From: Crocodylus rhombifer
Taxonomy: Eukaryota; Chordata; Crocodylia; Crocodylidae
DNA: 64,000 nt
Direction of reading: 5' to 3'
Assembly: GCA_038503035.1 (NCBI GenBank)
Contig: JAVSML010024311.1
Span: 911,859-975,858 of the forward strand
A model generated the notes under the pieces. It had not been told where the DNA came from. It worked only from the letters and a program-made list of their open reading frames with translations, and made no database searches. Position 1 is the stretch's first letter; every line of letters starts with the position of its first letter. Positions 33,138-44,988 of this stretch are shown here, one piece after another. The position numbers and the translations under genes are program-made.

Positions 33138-34122
33138 TCACAGGGTGTCTACATAAGATGCTAACTGCATAGTAGCTGAATAACAGGGGTGTGCAAAATG
33201 TGCCTATTCAATTCAGATTTGGCCCGAATCAGGGACAGTGATTAGATTAATTGATTCAGATCACTGTCCTTGATTCTATTCAGCTGAATCCAAATCTGAA
33301 GATTCGATGCTGATTCGGAGAATCAGTGATTCAGATATAGACACAGCTTTAAAAGTTTTTTCTATATACCTTGAAGTAGCAGGCGTGGCTCGTGATTGCT
33401 GTGATGCTGGGGCACATGGAGCATCCCACAGGAGCGCGGGGGTGAGGGGGCCTGCATGTTTGGCGGTGAGCCCAGAAGTGGACCGGAAGTACTTCACGTG
33501 CCCCCCGCCCCCCACTAGACCCAGGAGGCACCAGTCGCCAAGCTGGGGGCGGGGGGGGGAGGAGGGGGAGGGAGACACGTGTTCCCTGGCAAACCTGGAA
33601 GTGGACCGGAAGTGCTTCTGGTCCCCACTTCCGGGTCTGCTGCCGAGCATGCTGAGGAGCACCCTGCACTTCTGTGGGACACTTCATGCACCCCAGCACT
33701 GCAGCATTCACAAGCCCCTGCTACCTAGAGGTATGTGAAAAAACATTTAAAGCTGTGTCTATGTCTGAATCACCGAATCTTTCTGAATCTTTCCGAATCA
33801 ATTCAGAAGTTCTGATTCGATTCAGATTCAGAAATTCAGCCACTGAATTGGGCCGAATTTCTGCTGAATCAAATCAGGGACTGAAGCTTTGCACAGCCTC
33901 ACCAAATGATACTGTGTAGTAGCATGTCACAGCACAAGCAGTGCTAATACACTACTCAGCAGTATTATTAGGCAACTGCACAGTAGCATCACTAAAAAGG
34001 TGTTCACTGGTGTTACTGCACAGTAACTCTAGTTACTTTACATTTATTTAGTACTAGATTATACAAGCACTAAATAAATACCCAGTAACCACTGCACAGT
34101 AATGTCTCATGTAGTTGTGCCC
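33138..34122. mobile_element. MITE, CTACACATG-end family, split by a hAT-like insertion
   Basis: The left end is GGGTGTCTACATAAGATGCT with AACTGCATAGTAGCTG following. The right end, reverse-complemented, is GGGCACAACTACATGAGACA, then TTACTGTGCAGTGG. The interior right of the insertion contains CAGCAGTATTATTAGG and TGCACAGTAACTCTAGTTAC. It is interrupted at 33184-33901. Confidence 0.6.
33184..33901. mobile_element. hAT-like foldback element inside a MITE
   Basis: The left end is CAGGGGTGTGCAAA and the right end, reverse-complemented, is TGAGGCTGTGCAAA. The flanks CTGAATAA (33176-33183) and CCAAATGA (33902-33909) match at 5 of 8 positions, with every mismatch a transition, consistent with an old target duplication. 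The subterminal zones are made of GATTCAG/CTGAATC words. An inner inverted pair links CTTGAAGTAGCAGGCG (33371) with CCCCTGCTACCTAGAG (33716). A GC-rich core holds the repeated phrase GGACCGGAAGT (33480 and 33603). Confidence 0.6.
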
Positions 34123-35629
34123 ACAGATACCATTGTTTTAGAGCTTAAAAATACATGTAGTTATTTTAACAAGAATTTAATGCAGTGAAACAGACTTTTT
34201 ATTCAACTGCAAAATTCAGGCACCTATCAAGCCACTGTTTCACGAGTCATGCAGTCCTGAAAAGAAACCACGTCTTCCCCGTATCATTATAAATATATGA
34301 CAATGAGAAATCTTTTATGGTACCCCTTAAATTTTTGCATGAGAATGTTGCACAAGCCCATATCTGCTGATGCAAATATACTTAATGAAGTGCTTAGTTC
34401 CAGTTATCACATGCCCTAAAGTTATGACTTATTTAAAACACAACAGTAAGTGTTTATTGTAGGATACTGTTACTGTCACATAAAGTATCCAAGGCTTAAT
34501 GGCCAGAATGCACAGTTGTGTTCTTGAAAGTCCTAATGCAAACCCACTGAAAGCAGTGAGTCTTTCCATTAATTTTCAGCTGTGGATAAAGCCCACAGTT
34601 TTCTAAGGATTGGTCCTGCTTCTGAACTCTCTTATCAGAGAGAATCAAGCAGAACTCCACTAATGTCTGTGTTGGCAAAGCTGCGTAAAAAGATCATAAG
34701 ATTAAAATCAGAGTCAATGATGCATGCTGTACTTATTCATTCATCATTTATTGTGCTCATTCCAATGTGCTTGATTCTTTTTAGATTTGGATATGTTCCA
34801 AAGTCAAAAGACTATGACATGGGCCAACAACTTAATGACCTTGCTGGCCTTTAAACTGTTGTGGGACCCTGTGCTTATACATGCAACTCCCATTCCCACT
34901 GATGCCGTTTAGGCATGAAGATGAAGGTAGATGATCCAAATAGGTATTCTCCTTTGTTACATTTAATTACAGATATCCTTTGTACCCATGTACAATAAGG
35001 CCTTGCTTTGCCAAGGTATGGCACCATATAACCATCACCAAGGTATCTCAACACTTCTGAGTCTTTCATAATGCTTTCCCATTACATGTTGAGGTGGACA
35101 GCATCTATTTTGTCACAAAATGCCATGCAACAGAATGCAATCTAATGTATCAAACCAAGGCTGGTGGCTGAGTGACTATAGAGTTTCAGTTATGTGGTGC
35201 CTGGTAAATTGTTCTGGATATTCAAGATATAAAACAAAGAAGCTTTAAAGATGTTTTATCACAATATTATTTTTCTATTACAACTGGAGAAAACATCTTA
35301 ATTTTTTTAAAGGCCCCAGGTAAAAAAGGGGCAGTCAGCATTAACTCTAACAGAGTGAGGAATAAAAAGAAACCTAAATTTAAATCCATCTCTGGAGAAT
35401 ATGCTGTCAATTCTTTGCACTATTTCAATAGTTCTTTATCACCTCTCTTTAAAATACAAAAGAAAGAGAAAATGAATTCTGGAATACAGGCTCAGCGTGC
35501 CTGAGGTGGAGGTTCCTGGAGTTGCCTGTGCACAAATGAGTTTAATGTGATTAAATTATAACAGGTCTCATGAGCACTATTTAACTAAGAACATGTAGAC
35601 TGTGCATATAAACAAATTACACTGGGCCT
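34123..35629. other. no recognised feature
   Basis: Unique-looking AT-rich sequence with no supported gene. Confidence 0.5.
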
Positions 35630-35729
35630 GAGTCCAGCACATCAAGTGCTCTCCAGCAGTGGAAAGTGATCTGCTGCAAAGCCTAAGATTGATCACCACT
35701 AACTGAGAGGCAACAAGATGCTATCTGCC

Positions 35730-35806
35730 TAACCAGGGACCGTGTCTTTTCCCATGTGTGTACAGCGTCTAGCACACTGCGGGTGCTATATTTCAATAAC
35801 AGATCA
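35730..35806 (+). mobile_element. L2-like LINE (or MIR-type) 3'-end relic
   Basis: CCAGGGACCGTGTCTTTTCC, then TGTACAGCGTCTAGCACACT and GGGTGCTATATTTCAATAA, matches the layout of L2-type 3' ends (GGGACyrTGTCT, TGTACAGCgCyTAGCACA, then a short ATAA tail). Only the last part of the element remains. Confidence 0.5.
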
Positions 35807-36643
35807 TGAGAATAGTGGGTGTGGTGAAACAATCCGTCTCACCTTCTGTTAAGTGCATTTTGAGGCTCAGTGTAGCCTGAATATTTTCTATTTCATGTTA
35901 ACACTGAAACCACAACTCCAGCAAATTCAACATGGGAATTATAAACCAGATGAAATAAGTGTTAATTTGGTGAATTCTGGTACAAGATCCTCTTTCATGA
36001 TTAGGAACTGAGGTGTGGACATAGGGCCTCATGAAAGGGCATGTCTGTCAACATTAACAAGATTAGGGAGCACATGCTTTGAAAGAGAGGAAAGTTGATC
36101 TCCCAGGGTAGTTTGATTCCTTCAGCACAGATTCCAGGGGATCAACACATCTACAAGCAATGTAATTTCTCATTTACCTTGCCTGGAGACTAAATAGAAA
36201 ATGAAACAACTGGAATTAAAAAAGGAGAAAAAGACTGAATAAAATGTGGTTTGCCAAGAACTGCAAACTCCTCTTTTTTGTGTGGTAGAGATGAGTGATG
36301 AAGCTAACCGCCCCAAAAAAAGAGAGAAAAGGGAGCACAATCCTCTGATCACTTTAAAGAGGACAATATGAAAGGAAAATTGATTCCTAATGCCTGGAGA
36401 AGAGGACAGGGATGTCTTCTTTGCAAATATAGTTGAAAGCGACCTTCTGCACATAGCATGTGCAATGTTTATTGCATAAACTACATTTGAACAACCCCCT
36501 GTGGGTTTCAAATAGTTTTACAAGGTGCAAGCTTTATATTGTGTTTTCCCCCTATGTAACTGCTAAACAAAGCATTTTTGTCATTTGGGGAAATCCATTT
36601 CAGCTATGAAATTTAGTATAAAATTAGTCTCCACTGGGACTGG
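35807..36643. other. no recognised feature
   Basis: Unique-looking sequence. A minus-strand open frame at 36170-36511 has no recognisable domain. Confidence 0.45.
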
Positions 36644-36726
36644 AATGGTTTGGTGAGGCACAATTGTGCCTTGAAGATGACCTTGTGAGGTCCCTTCCAG
36701 GCCTACTTTCCTATGATTCTATGATC
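36644..36726 (+). mobile_element. CR1 LINE 3'-end fragment
   Basis: TGAGGTCCCTTCCAGGCCTA, then TTTCCTATGATTCTATGAT, is a CR1 3' terminus with its 8-mer tail. Only about 80 bases remain, an extreme 5' truncation. Confidence 0.75.
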
Positions 36727-37164
36727 TCCACAATATTGAAAGGTCACTTTTTCAGAAATATAAAGAAAATATGGTTAGACCCTGGTTTAACTATGTGAGA
36801 GAGCAATTTTTAAAAATATTTTCACTTAAAGCATATGAAAACTGGAGGAAATGTCAGAGCAAAACTGGGCCTCTCATGCATATTGGGGCCTGAAGAGGTG
36901 TCACAATTTCTGACTGAATGCAAGTAAGAAGTGCAGAATCTAAGACACATTATTGGCTACTTCTGTTTCCAATTCATTCATTAGAATACACCAGCTTGGC
37001 AGTGTCCTGTACTTCTCATTTTTTGGTCCTATCTCAGACTTGTTTCACTTGTAAGCCTTGGTATAGCAAAGACTAAAAACTGTAAAAAGAATATTTTGCA
37101 CTCAGACCATCTTTTTTCTGAGGATGGCACAATGGTTTTCACATATCAGCCCCTGAATCTCTGA

Positions 37165-37240
37165 CACTTCTCTAAGAATAAGGTAAGGATGTATTTTTAC
37201 CTCCATTTTATAGCTGAGGAGGCAAAGACAACAGCTTTCA
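37165..37240 (-). mobile_element. possible MIR-like SINE fragment
   Basis: CCTCCATTTTATAGCTGAGG, then AGGCAAAG, resembles the reverse complement of the MIR core (CTTTGCCTC, then the ATAAAATGG block). Short and diverged. Confidence 0.4.
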
Positions 37241-37409
37241 AAGGTGGATAATAATAGGACTACCAATGGACAAGGGTTCTATGCAGTTTCAGTAGGGATA
37301 GGACTAGTGGCAGCATAATGGAAGCTGTTGAGGCTGTGCAAACCAGGTCATTTATTTGGAAGCCTGGTATGGACTTGGGTACCTAGTTTTTAGTCCTAAA
37401 GTTTAAACA

Positions 37410-37990
37410 AGGTTGTCCAATGGTTTAATACAAGGGCCAGATTCAGATTGCTGTATGTTGGGTAGTATCTCATAGTTGTGCCACCTGTCAAAATCAACTG
37501 GCATAGGTTTGAGGTTTGTGGCCCCATATCAAGCCTTCTGCCTCTGGTCCATCCCCAGGAAGCACATCCTGCCCACTGGCTCTTGCTCTGCACTTGCCAG
37601 TTCCTCAAAATGAAGTAATGTAGCCTTGTTAGAGCCGGGCTAAGAAGAGGCATAAGAGGGCAGCTCTGTGCCCTGGGTCGTGGCAGTGAGCAGACCAGGG
37701 ACAGCTGCTGGCAGCGGTGGTGTGGCCAGACAGTAGCTGCAGCAGTTGCTATTTTTGCCAGCACTCTCCACCATGAGCACTCTGCTGTTGCCCCTTTTCT
37801 CTCACACACCTCCTCCACTCTAGTTATGCTACTGGTACATGTCCCATTCTCTTTCAGGCTCAACACCAGTAAAATGACTGTATTGACCCATATCCAAGAT
37901 CTGGCATGTGTGGAGGGGAAATGAAGAGATGGGACATGCTTTACATCTGTGATCCTGGGCATGGCCCAATGACAGTATAGACATACCCTA
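37410..37990. mobile_element. possible MITE-like element with one recognisable end
   Basis: The right end, reverse-complemented, is TTAGGGTATGTCTATACTGT, close to the CTACACATG-family ends (GGGTGTGTCTACAC). The left end is not defined. A 207-residue minus-strand frame (37396-38019) spans it but has no domain and crosses the element boundary, so it is not called a gene. Confidence 0.35.
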
Positions 37991-38039
37991 AGATCATGAT
38001 CATCAAAGGTACTAGGCATGCCCTAAGTTTTTACCCAGA

Positions 38040-38392
38040 AGAAGCTAGCCCTTTTAGCATCTTCATGCCATTTTTGTATACCATGGACCAGATCCGGTCC
38101 ACAGAACTATATCATCTGGCCTGTGGGGCCTCCTACAGGTCTGGAAATTTAGCTGCAGGGGAGCAGTGGCAGGATCCCACTTGCAGTAGTGTGGGAGCAG
38201 TGCCACCTCTCCTCTGCTGCCAGAGTTCTGGATCCATGGGCTGGATACCATGGCCCTATGTGCCAGATGTTTATTTCTCTTTTTAACTCCAGTCTTAGGT
38301 TTAAAAAAAGTTGTGTAGGCCTCAGGCCAAAAAAAGAATGAATGAAAACGAAGGGGGAGAAATGTCTCATGCGCACCTGTGAGACACCCCAA
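38040..38392. mobile_element. possible hAT-type MITE relic
   Basis: The text CCATGGACCAGATCCGGTCC, then CATCTGGCCTGTGGGGCCTC, is the GGCCAGATCCGGCCC-style interior seen in many reptile hAT MITEs, also loosely present in the 30273-30662 element. Neither terminal repeat nor a target duplication could be fixed. Confidence 0.35.
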
Positions 38393-39600
38393 TCAGTTCA
38401 GTTCTCAAAGGCAGTAAAGTGATTTATAATTTTTTTTTTTGCTCTGCTCTCTCTAAATCTAATTATAGCAGAAGTCCAGCAGCTTCTCAGTGTCAGGGCT
38501 GACACAGTGATAGCTTAGCTCTGTCAAAAGAGGGGAAACAGTTTGCTACATGCCGGCCTGACACTCCTCATTATCATCTGTGCAAAACGAGCACTGAAAA
38601 AGAAGATGAAATAAGAAAAACTAACTTATTCTTCCTGGAGTCATTCATCAAGCACTTTAGTGGCAAAATGTTCCCAAACTTGCAATGCTGTCTCATGAAA
38701 CCAGAGCTGACTTCTTGCTAAATTCCAATATTAGTCACAGTTTTGTGGTCACAGTTATTTTTTTTTTAAATAAAGGAGTTTCTCATGACTATGACAAGTT
38801 ATTCGGGGGGGAGGGAGGAGAGGGGAAGGCACTGTAACTTAGATTATTGTTTGCCATTCTCTGTTACAGGTGACCACAGCATGGGGGAAGGAATAAAATA
38901 ATTTCTCAAGGTTGACAGATGCAGAATGTTCTGAAGGAGGAACAATGCGGGCAGTGTTACAAGGGAAGGGGAACCTTTCAACACCCTCACAAAGGAGAGA
39001 TATTAAACACAAAGCATTGTACCATGAGACACTAGCACCTTCATTTTGCACACTCACAACCAACTACAGCCAAACAAGCCTACATGCATCAGCTTGTTAA
39101 CAGTGAAAGATACATCTGATCAGTACGGCATTTGAGGATGATTAATGTGAAGGGCATCTGACAGGATAAACTTTCCTTCCTTTTATGTAGGCTTGGCATT
39201 AAGTAACACCTGCTCAGTTGCTTCAGGACTGGTCACAGGATTAAGATATACAAAAAGGTGTGTTAAGGTTTATTATGGTTGGAAAGAAGGAAGAGCAGAG
39301 TGGTACTTTATAGAATTGGGCTATAAGGTACTCCCCTGCCTTGCCTTCTGCCTAGCTTCAGACTAGCATGCCAAACTACTTCTCTACTTATAGAGGTAGG
39401 TATCAAGCACAGGGACTGACAGCATGATCAGAATTTACATCCAGTCCAGATTGGCAGTTACACAAGTGATTACCCTTGTAATGGTTTACATGACACAAGT
39501 GAGAAATCTCAGTATGACTCCTCCAAGACACTGGCCCCATCCCTGGCCATCTCAGCTGGAAGGCCGCTGAATCCAAGAGAGGTGAAACTACTCCCTCAAG
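38393..39600. other. no recognised feature
   Basis: Unique-looking sequence. 38440-38760 has a balanced composition without repeats and could be conserved noncoding DNA, but there is nothing in a single sequence to show that. Confidence 0.4.
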
Positions 39601-40403
39601 CTAGGGACACACATTACACATAAACCTGTTTAAGTGATCATAAACATGTTTAAATCTGTAACAGAACAGATGTTCAATGCACATAAACTGGTTTGAAAAT
39701 GGCTGAAACCAGTTTGATATAAACCTGGTGGAATGTAGTATCAGACTTAACTGATTTGGCTCAAACAGTTTTATGCAATGTCTGTCCCAGAACCCTTGCT
39801 GGTTTAAATTAAACCAGACTCCCCCAGCATCCCGGCATGCTCTCTGGGCTGGGTGGGGCTCTCTGCTCCACAGCAGGGCTGGTCCCTCCCCCCCGCTCCC
39901 TGGCTGCAGCTCCGGTAGTCTCTGCAGGCGTTTGCCTGGATTCTGCTCCCCACCCTCACCTTCTAAGCAGGCATTTCCCTGTCCCTCACAGACACATCTC
40001 AGTATTAGCTAGCAGACCACATGCTGGCTACCTCCAAGCTGTGGCACACAGGACAAAGGCAGAATCAACACATAGCTGGTAATGTCTCTCTGCTTTCTTA
40101 AAGGGGTGATAAACACTGAGTTAGGGGTGATAAACATTCCTTGCTGGGCTGCTCAGGAGGGGGAACCCCTCCCTAATCACAGTGTCCTGCTGGGGCCTGG
40201 CCATGCCCCCCTCAGTTCAGCTCTGTGGAAGAAAGGGAGGGCTGCTCTAGCACCCTCCAGCTTCTAGCCTGAGCACTGCAGGCATGTGCCTGAATTTTTG
40301 GGATGTCTGTCTGGTTACAAAACTGATTTAGCCTAGCCAGGTTAGACTAACCTGCAAAGATTGAATCAATTCAGGCTCAGGCTTTTTGAATGTCTGTCCC
40401 TAG
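39601..40403. mobile_element. TAGGGACAG-family DNA element, complete-looking copy
   Basis: The left end is CTAGGGACACACATTACACA and the right end, reverse-complemented, is CTAGGGACAGACATTCAAAA. The flanks CCTCAAG (39594-39600) and CCTCAGT (40404-40410) are similar but not identical. A 190-bp module (39601-39791) has its own inner end TGCAATGTCTGTCCCAG. A GC-rich core (39815-40260) and a second arm (GATTGAATCAATTCAGGCTC) follow. No transposase is visible, so it is non-autonomous. Confidence 0.65.
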
Positions 40404-40916
40404 CCTCAGTGACAGGTCTCAGGCAGAGTCATGTTTCATTGATGAGGAAGCCTATATGGATATGGTCACTGCCCTACCCATATCTGCTCTGGGCATCAGC
40501 AGAAGACACTAGTTTGTATTGCTGTTCATCAAAGTCCTTTCTGAAGCTCTAAATCAATCAAAATGGTTTTCAAAAGGGAAAAAAAGGTATCTAGAGGATG
40601 GGACAAATTCTACACCTTTTGCTTAGGTTTCAGTTGTTGTGTGAGTATACATGCCATTGTTGCTGGGACAAAGAGATGTTTAAAATGGGACAATTTCACA
40701 CACATGTATGCATGAGCACGCATATACACACACACATTCAAGCCTATACCTGCTCTCTAGAACATTCAGCTGAGACAGGAGCTTAGAGACAGCTCAGTAT
40801 GCTAAGAGCAGTGTGTAAGTATAAGTGGAGTGTTTTATTTTGATGCTCAAGAAATATGGTCAACCTACTCATTTCTTTCCCTGATGAATGATTTCACCTC
40901 TCTGCCATGGAGTAGA
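40404..40916. other. no recognised gene; short CA-rich tract
   Basis: Unique-looking sequence with a small ACACACATG/CACACACA tract at 40695-40737. Confidence 0.5.
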
Positions 40917-41855
40917 TAGGATCAAAGGAACATGGGAAAAAAGGGCTGGAAGAGATGTTGCAAGGGCATCTAGCACATCCCCCTAGTTCATCTAGTACAG
41001 CCCCCTTCTCAAGGCAGGATCATCCCTGACTAAACCATCCCAGCCAAGTCTAAGCTGCTTTTGAAAATTTCCAAGGATGGAGATACCACAATTTCCACTA
41101 TTGAAGCATGAGACCATTGTTCCTAGCGGCCATGGAGAAGATCCTATCTGTATCTTCTCTGTAATCATCCTTCAGATATTTGAAGACAGTTATCAAATAC
41201 TCCCTCAAGTTTTCTCTTTTCCAGACTAAATAACCCTAGTTTTTTCAGCTGTTCCTCATAAGTCTTGTCTCTCAAGCACTTAATCATTTTTGTTGCTCTG
41301 TGCTGGATTCTTTCCAAGCTGTCTATATCCTTCTTGAAGTGTGGGGCCCAAAACTGGACACAATACTCCAGGTGAGGCTTTGCCAGTTCTGAAATGAGTG
41401 GAAGAATCACTTCTCTTGATTTGCAAGTGAGACCCCTGTTAATACAACCCAGTATACTGTTGGTCTTTTTTGCAACAGGAGCACATTTGTCCATGTTGAA
41501 TCTCATTGGATTGATTTCAGATCATTTCTCAGGCTATCCAGGTCATTCTGGATCCTATCACTGCCCACAAGAATGTCTGTAACTCCACCAAATTTGGTGT
41601 CATCTCCAAATTTGCTAAGCTTGCATTCAATCTTATAATCCAAATCATCGATGAAGATGTTGAACAATATCAGAACTGAGTCAGACCCTTGGAGAACCTC
41701 ACTTGATAGCTCCTCACAACTGGACATTGAGTCATTGATGTCTCATTGAGCAAGATGGCCCAACCAGTTATGTGTCCAAGTTACAGTACTTTCCTTGTCT
41801 GTATTTCCTATGAGAATGTCATAGAAGTCTATGTCAAAAACCTTGCACCTGTGAG
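40917..41855 (-). mobile_element. CR1 LINE copy D
   Basis: On the minus strand the coding text runs from a degraded KVFDIDFYDIL region, through THNWLGHLAQ, LFNIFIDDLDY and SKFGDDTKF (catalytic box ADD changed to GDD), to HLEYCVQFWAPHFKKDIDSL. The 3' end is near 40917 (minus CTTCCAGCCCTTTTTTCCCA). Stops and frame changes are present. It belongs to a CR1 subfamily different from copies C and F (different 3' end and protein text). Confidence 0.85.
41165..41727 (-). pseudogene. CR1 reverse transcriptase remnant (copy D)
   Basis: Two open frames, 41503-41727 and 41165-41506, join at an overlap. The first covers the end of the palm (LFNIFIDDLDYKIECKL, GDDTKF). The second covers CAPVAKKTNSILGCINRG, REVILPLISELAKPHLEY and FKKDIDSLERIQHRATKMI. 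The overlap with a frame change shows an indel near 41505. Confidence 0.8.
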
Positions 41856-42077
41856 TGTATAGATAGCATTGACCTACTTCCATGGAAACATGTTCCTTCT
41901 CAACCAACTCTGAGTGAGGAAATTTGCAGAGAAATTCATGCAACAGCAGCCAGAGGTATGGGAAGTCATGCTTCATTTACCCTCGCAACCCAAATGGAAA
42001 GCAAACACAACCATAGGATTGTATTAGGTGTCTACACCCTTTCTATTCACAGTGTGGTCCCATACTAAGTAGAGAAT

Positions 42078-42275
42078 GGTCCCAGACATGAGTGATTGTT
42101 GCCTCCTGAATCAGGGGGGGCACGCACAGAAGCTGCTGAAGGCAGCAGCTCTGTTGGGGGGGGCACCAACACTACAGACAGCATCAGTGTCAGCCATCAG
42201 GGGGGTACAGGCCCCGTTGGGGGGGCACGTGCACTCCTGTGCACCCCCTACCAGTCGCCTATGGTCCCAGACACA
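42078..42275 (+). repeat. dispersed repeat, copy 2
   Basis: Aligns to the reverse complement of 30700-30892 over its whole length. It contains GGTCCCAGAC at both its start (42079) and end (42263), possibly short direct repeats. Tracts of seven to eight G occur where the other copy has GGGGGC. Confidence 0.65.
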
Positions 42276-43214
42276 TACTGCCAGGAAAATCATTTAAAGA
42301 GGTGGCACTGGGTGTCAGAACTAGTGCAGAGGGACTAGTTCAAACTACAGATAGCTGTGAACATCTATGCTGTTTAGGGCTGGACTTTGGGTCCATTCTT
42401 CAGGGGTAACCTGTGCTTTCTTCTATCCCCAGTGTTTCAATTTGGAATAAAAATTCACAAAGACAACTGTATAGATGTTACCTGCCTTTAGCACACATCT
42501 CCACTATTCACCTCATAGGGTCACAGCAACCCAGGCCTCAGTTTTTGTTTTGTTCTTATTGAAGTAAAAGTTGACTCAATAGCAATAACACCTAAATAAG
42601 GGATGTGTAAGAAGTGAGAAAGGACTTATGAATTTGGCCCTGCAGTTTTTAAACTTACAGGAGCAGATGCCTTGCCGTTATAATGGACTCCCATGTCACC
42701 GAGAGAGAAAAGGAAAAAAAAAAAAAAGAAATGTAGCTGATCAGAAGCCATCTGTTTTTGTATTCAGTATAATCCAACAATGATAAATATGATCGTATTT
42801 GACTATCTAAGATTCAACATCTCACCTTCAATTAAATCCACTAGAACAAAAAGGGATTCAGGTTACAAACCACAAAGAAATGAATAGCCCACAAAGTGAA
42901 GGGCATACAATGTCAGAATGCTAGTAGGTCTGTGATAATTTGAATATTACCAAACTTCATTATGATTCATTATTTTCACTAATATAGAACCTAAGAGATC
43001 TTATCATAAACCAATTTTTCCTGGCACAAGCCAAAAATAGAAAAAAAGTTGGTCACTGCCCCAAAGCTGCAATTTAGATATAAGATGTGAGACAACAGAC
43101 AGGTACACACAAAGGAGCACATACAGACAATCAGGCAATCTTGATGACTGAAATTAAGAGAATTCATGGCAGAACAGCAGTCTAATTGTAGTTGAGGCGG
43201 GGGCAGATCTAGGG
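42276..43214. other. no recognised gene; poly(A) tract
   Basis: Unique-looking sequence with an A-rich run at 42710-42727. Confidence 0.5.
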
Positions 43215-43495
43215 TGAGTGCACTAGTACCCCTCTTTGATTCCTGGTCAACCCAAAGTTTAAAACAAATTGCCTAGCAGCGGTAGCAGCATTTCTAGTCA
43301 GGCAGTGCTGGGGGAATCAATTGATTTCAGGGCTTATTATAATCTACCTGAACCCTTTTAAACATTTCCTTCCACAGATGTTAATTACCCCCTTGTTTTT
43401 AATGGTCTTGATGTCCCACCAATCGTGTAATCCTTCACTCTGCCATTTTACTGTATGTTAGCTGCTCCTGGCAATGAAGCTCCTATTTCACAGCC
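43215..43495 (+). repeat. unclassified duplicated segment, copy 1
   Basis: Aligns by eye with 48655-48910 in the same orientation. Shared blocks include ACCCAAAGTTTAAAAC, GCCTnGCnGCnGnAGnnGCATTTCTA, TCAGGCAG, CAGATGTTAAT and CTATTTCACA. It is not part of the LINEs or MITEs named here. It could be an old SINE or DNA element. Confidence 0.55.
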
Positions 43496-43879
43496 CCACG
43501 GATTCTTTTTTAACTGATTCCAATGCAGTTATATTTGTTTTTGCTTCAACCTTAAACTGAATAATACAGCCCCAGGCCTGTATTTTATAAGTAAAGCTTT
43601 TAAGTTATCTGTAACTGAAGAAAAATATATGTTGTATTATATGTGATGAGGCACCACACCATCTGCACCCTCATTTTCAAAATCCTAGATCTAATCATGG
43701 GTTGAGGTTCTTATAGTTATGATGGAAAAAGAGAATTTTAAGGAGGAATTTAGAGGATAATGAAGTAGCTTTGCAGGTATCTACAAGGAGTTCCTCTCAA
43801 GCATAAGGAGCAGCACAAAGGTGTTTGAAAATAAGTGGTCAGTGGAGAATGACCTCATGGGTGGATCAGGGGCAGGAGC

Positions 43880-44230
43880 TGGCAAATTAATCATGAATGA
43901 GAGAAGACAGGTAGTTTGGGGACAGATTCTGACAAGCCTTGAAAATATGATGAGCAGCAAGCCAGTGGAGGGATGAAGAGGGGTGGCAGGCTAGGAGTAT
44001 GAACTTTGCAGCAGCATTCTGGGTGGCTTGGAAGGGGGCAAGTTTGCATTTGCCAAGGTCAAAGACAAGGATGTTAGAGTAATTATATTGCAAAATGATG
44101 GCATCCTGGATGAGAGCTTTAGCTCTGCGCATGGATAGGAAATCTGTATCTTAGCAACTCTTGCAGAAAGAGACATAATTTGGGTGCGAAAATCTAAGAG
44201 TGAGGTGCCAGTTAAAGGCATACCCACAAT
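43880..44230 (-). pseudogene. L2-like LINE ORF2 C-terminal relic
   Basis: The minus-strand frame 43887-44132 contains LAPFQATQNAAAKFILLA and SLHWLAAHHIFKACQNLS, then PNYLSSLI. These correspond to the L2-clade block LQLVQNAAARL ... LHWLPVxxRIxYKIL ... PxYLSxLI downstream of the reverse transcriptase. Upstream in another frame (43991-44227), LDFRTQIMSLSARVAK matches the preceding LSFxxQI block. The pieces are short and frameshifted. Confidence 0.6.
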
Positions 44231-44485
44231 CTTCCTTATTAGAATCAGACCTGAGTGATGGGCAGGATAACAATGTTGTCCATGATAATCAAGGAAGGAT
44301 GTTGAGGGGGAGATATTTTAAGGTGCAGGAATTGCTTACATTTGGTTAGATTCCAGCTTACTTGACTGTTGAGAAAGCTTTTGTTGCAACTGTTGACATA
44401 AAAAAGTGACACGGGGCTATGAATTCTTCAGCTCTTAGTGACTGTATACAATTAGACCTCATCATTACTTGTCTGAAAATACTCT

Positions 44486-44988
44486 GGGGGCATGTCTATA
44501 CATGTATTTATGCCAGCTTAAATTTACTGCGCAGTAAATTACTATGCAGTAAGTGGGACTAGGTCAGCATTAGTCCCAAACTGAAGCCAGGAGAGGTGGC
44601 CTGTCAGGAACCCTGGGGCTAGGCTCAGGCTGCCCCCCTAGTGACTGGAAAGACCAAGCAGGGAGATGCCCTGGGTTACTGTGCAGTAACGTGTCTACAC
44701 ATGCACAGGGCCGGACACAGGCATGGGTGAACTGGACGGCTGCCTGTGGCCCAGACAGAAAGGGGGCCCCAAAAAGGTGAAAATAATGATCATTATCATT
44801 ATCTCTGACAAAGGGGGACTGATACTAAAAGTTGGCCCAAGGTCACCAGGAGTCTAGGTACAGTGACGCACGATGCATGATGCAGGTATTGAATTTATGC
44901 TCACATTGGCATAAGTCACCATATTTACTGCAGAGTAATTTTGGTTACTGCACAGTAAACATGCACATGTAGACACACCCAGGGAGAT
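44486..44988. mobile_element. MITE, CTACACATG-end family
   Basis: The left end is CTGGGGGCATGTCTATACAT and the right end, reverse-complemented, is CTGGGTGTGTCTACATGTGC. The interior carries ACTGCGCAGTAAATTACTAT and TTACTGTGCAGTAACG. A further element appears to sit inside at about 44706-44870, starting CAGGGCCGGACACAGGCATG, which is a hAT-like start. Confidence 0.65.

Noticed and set aside
37396..38019. 207-residue minus-strand open frame
   Set aside because: It crosses the border of a MITE-like element, contains no domain, and its length can be explained by GC-rich repeat content.
42076..42297. Protein family suggested by similar open frames at 30660-30917 and 42076-42297
   Set aside because: The similarity follows from a shared dispersed DNA repeat; both frames lack domains and conserved starts.
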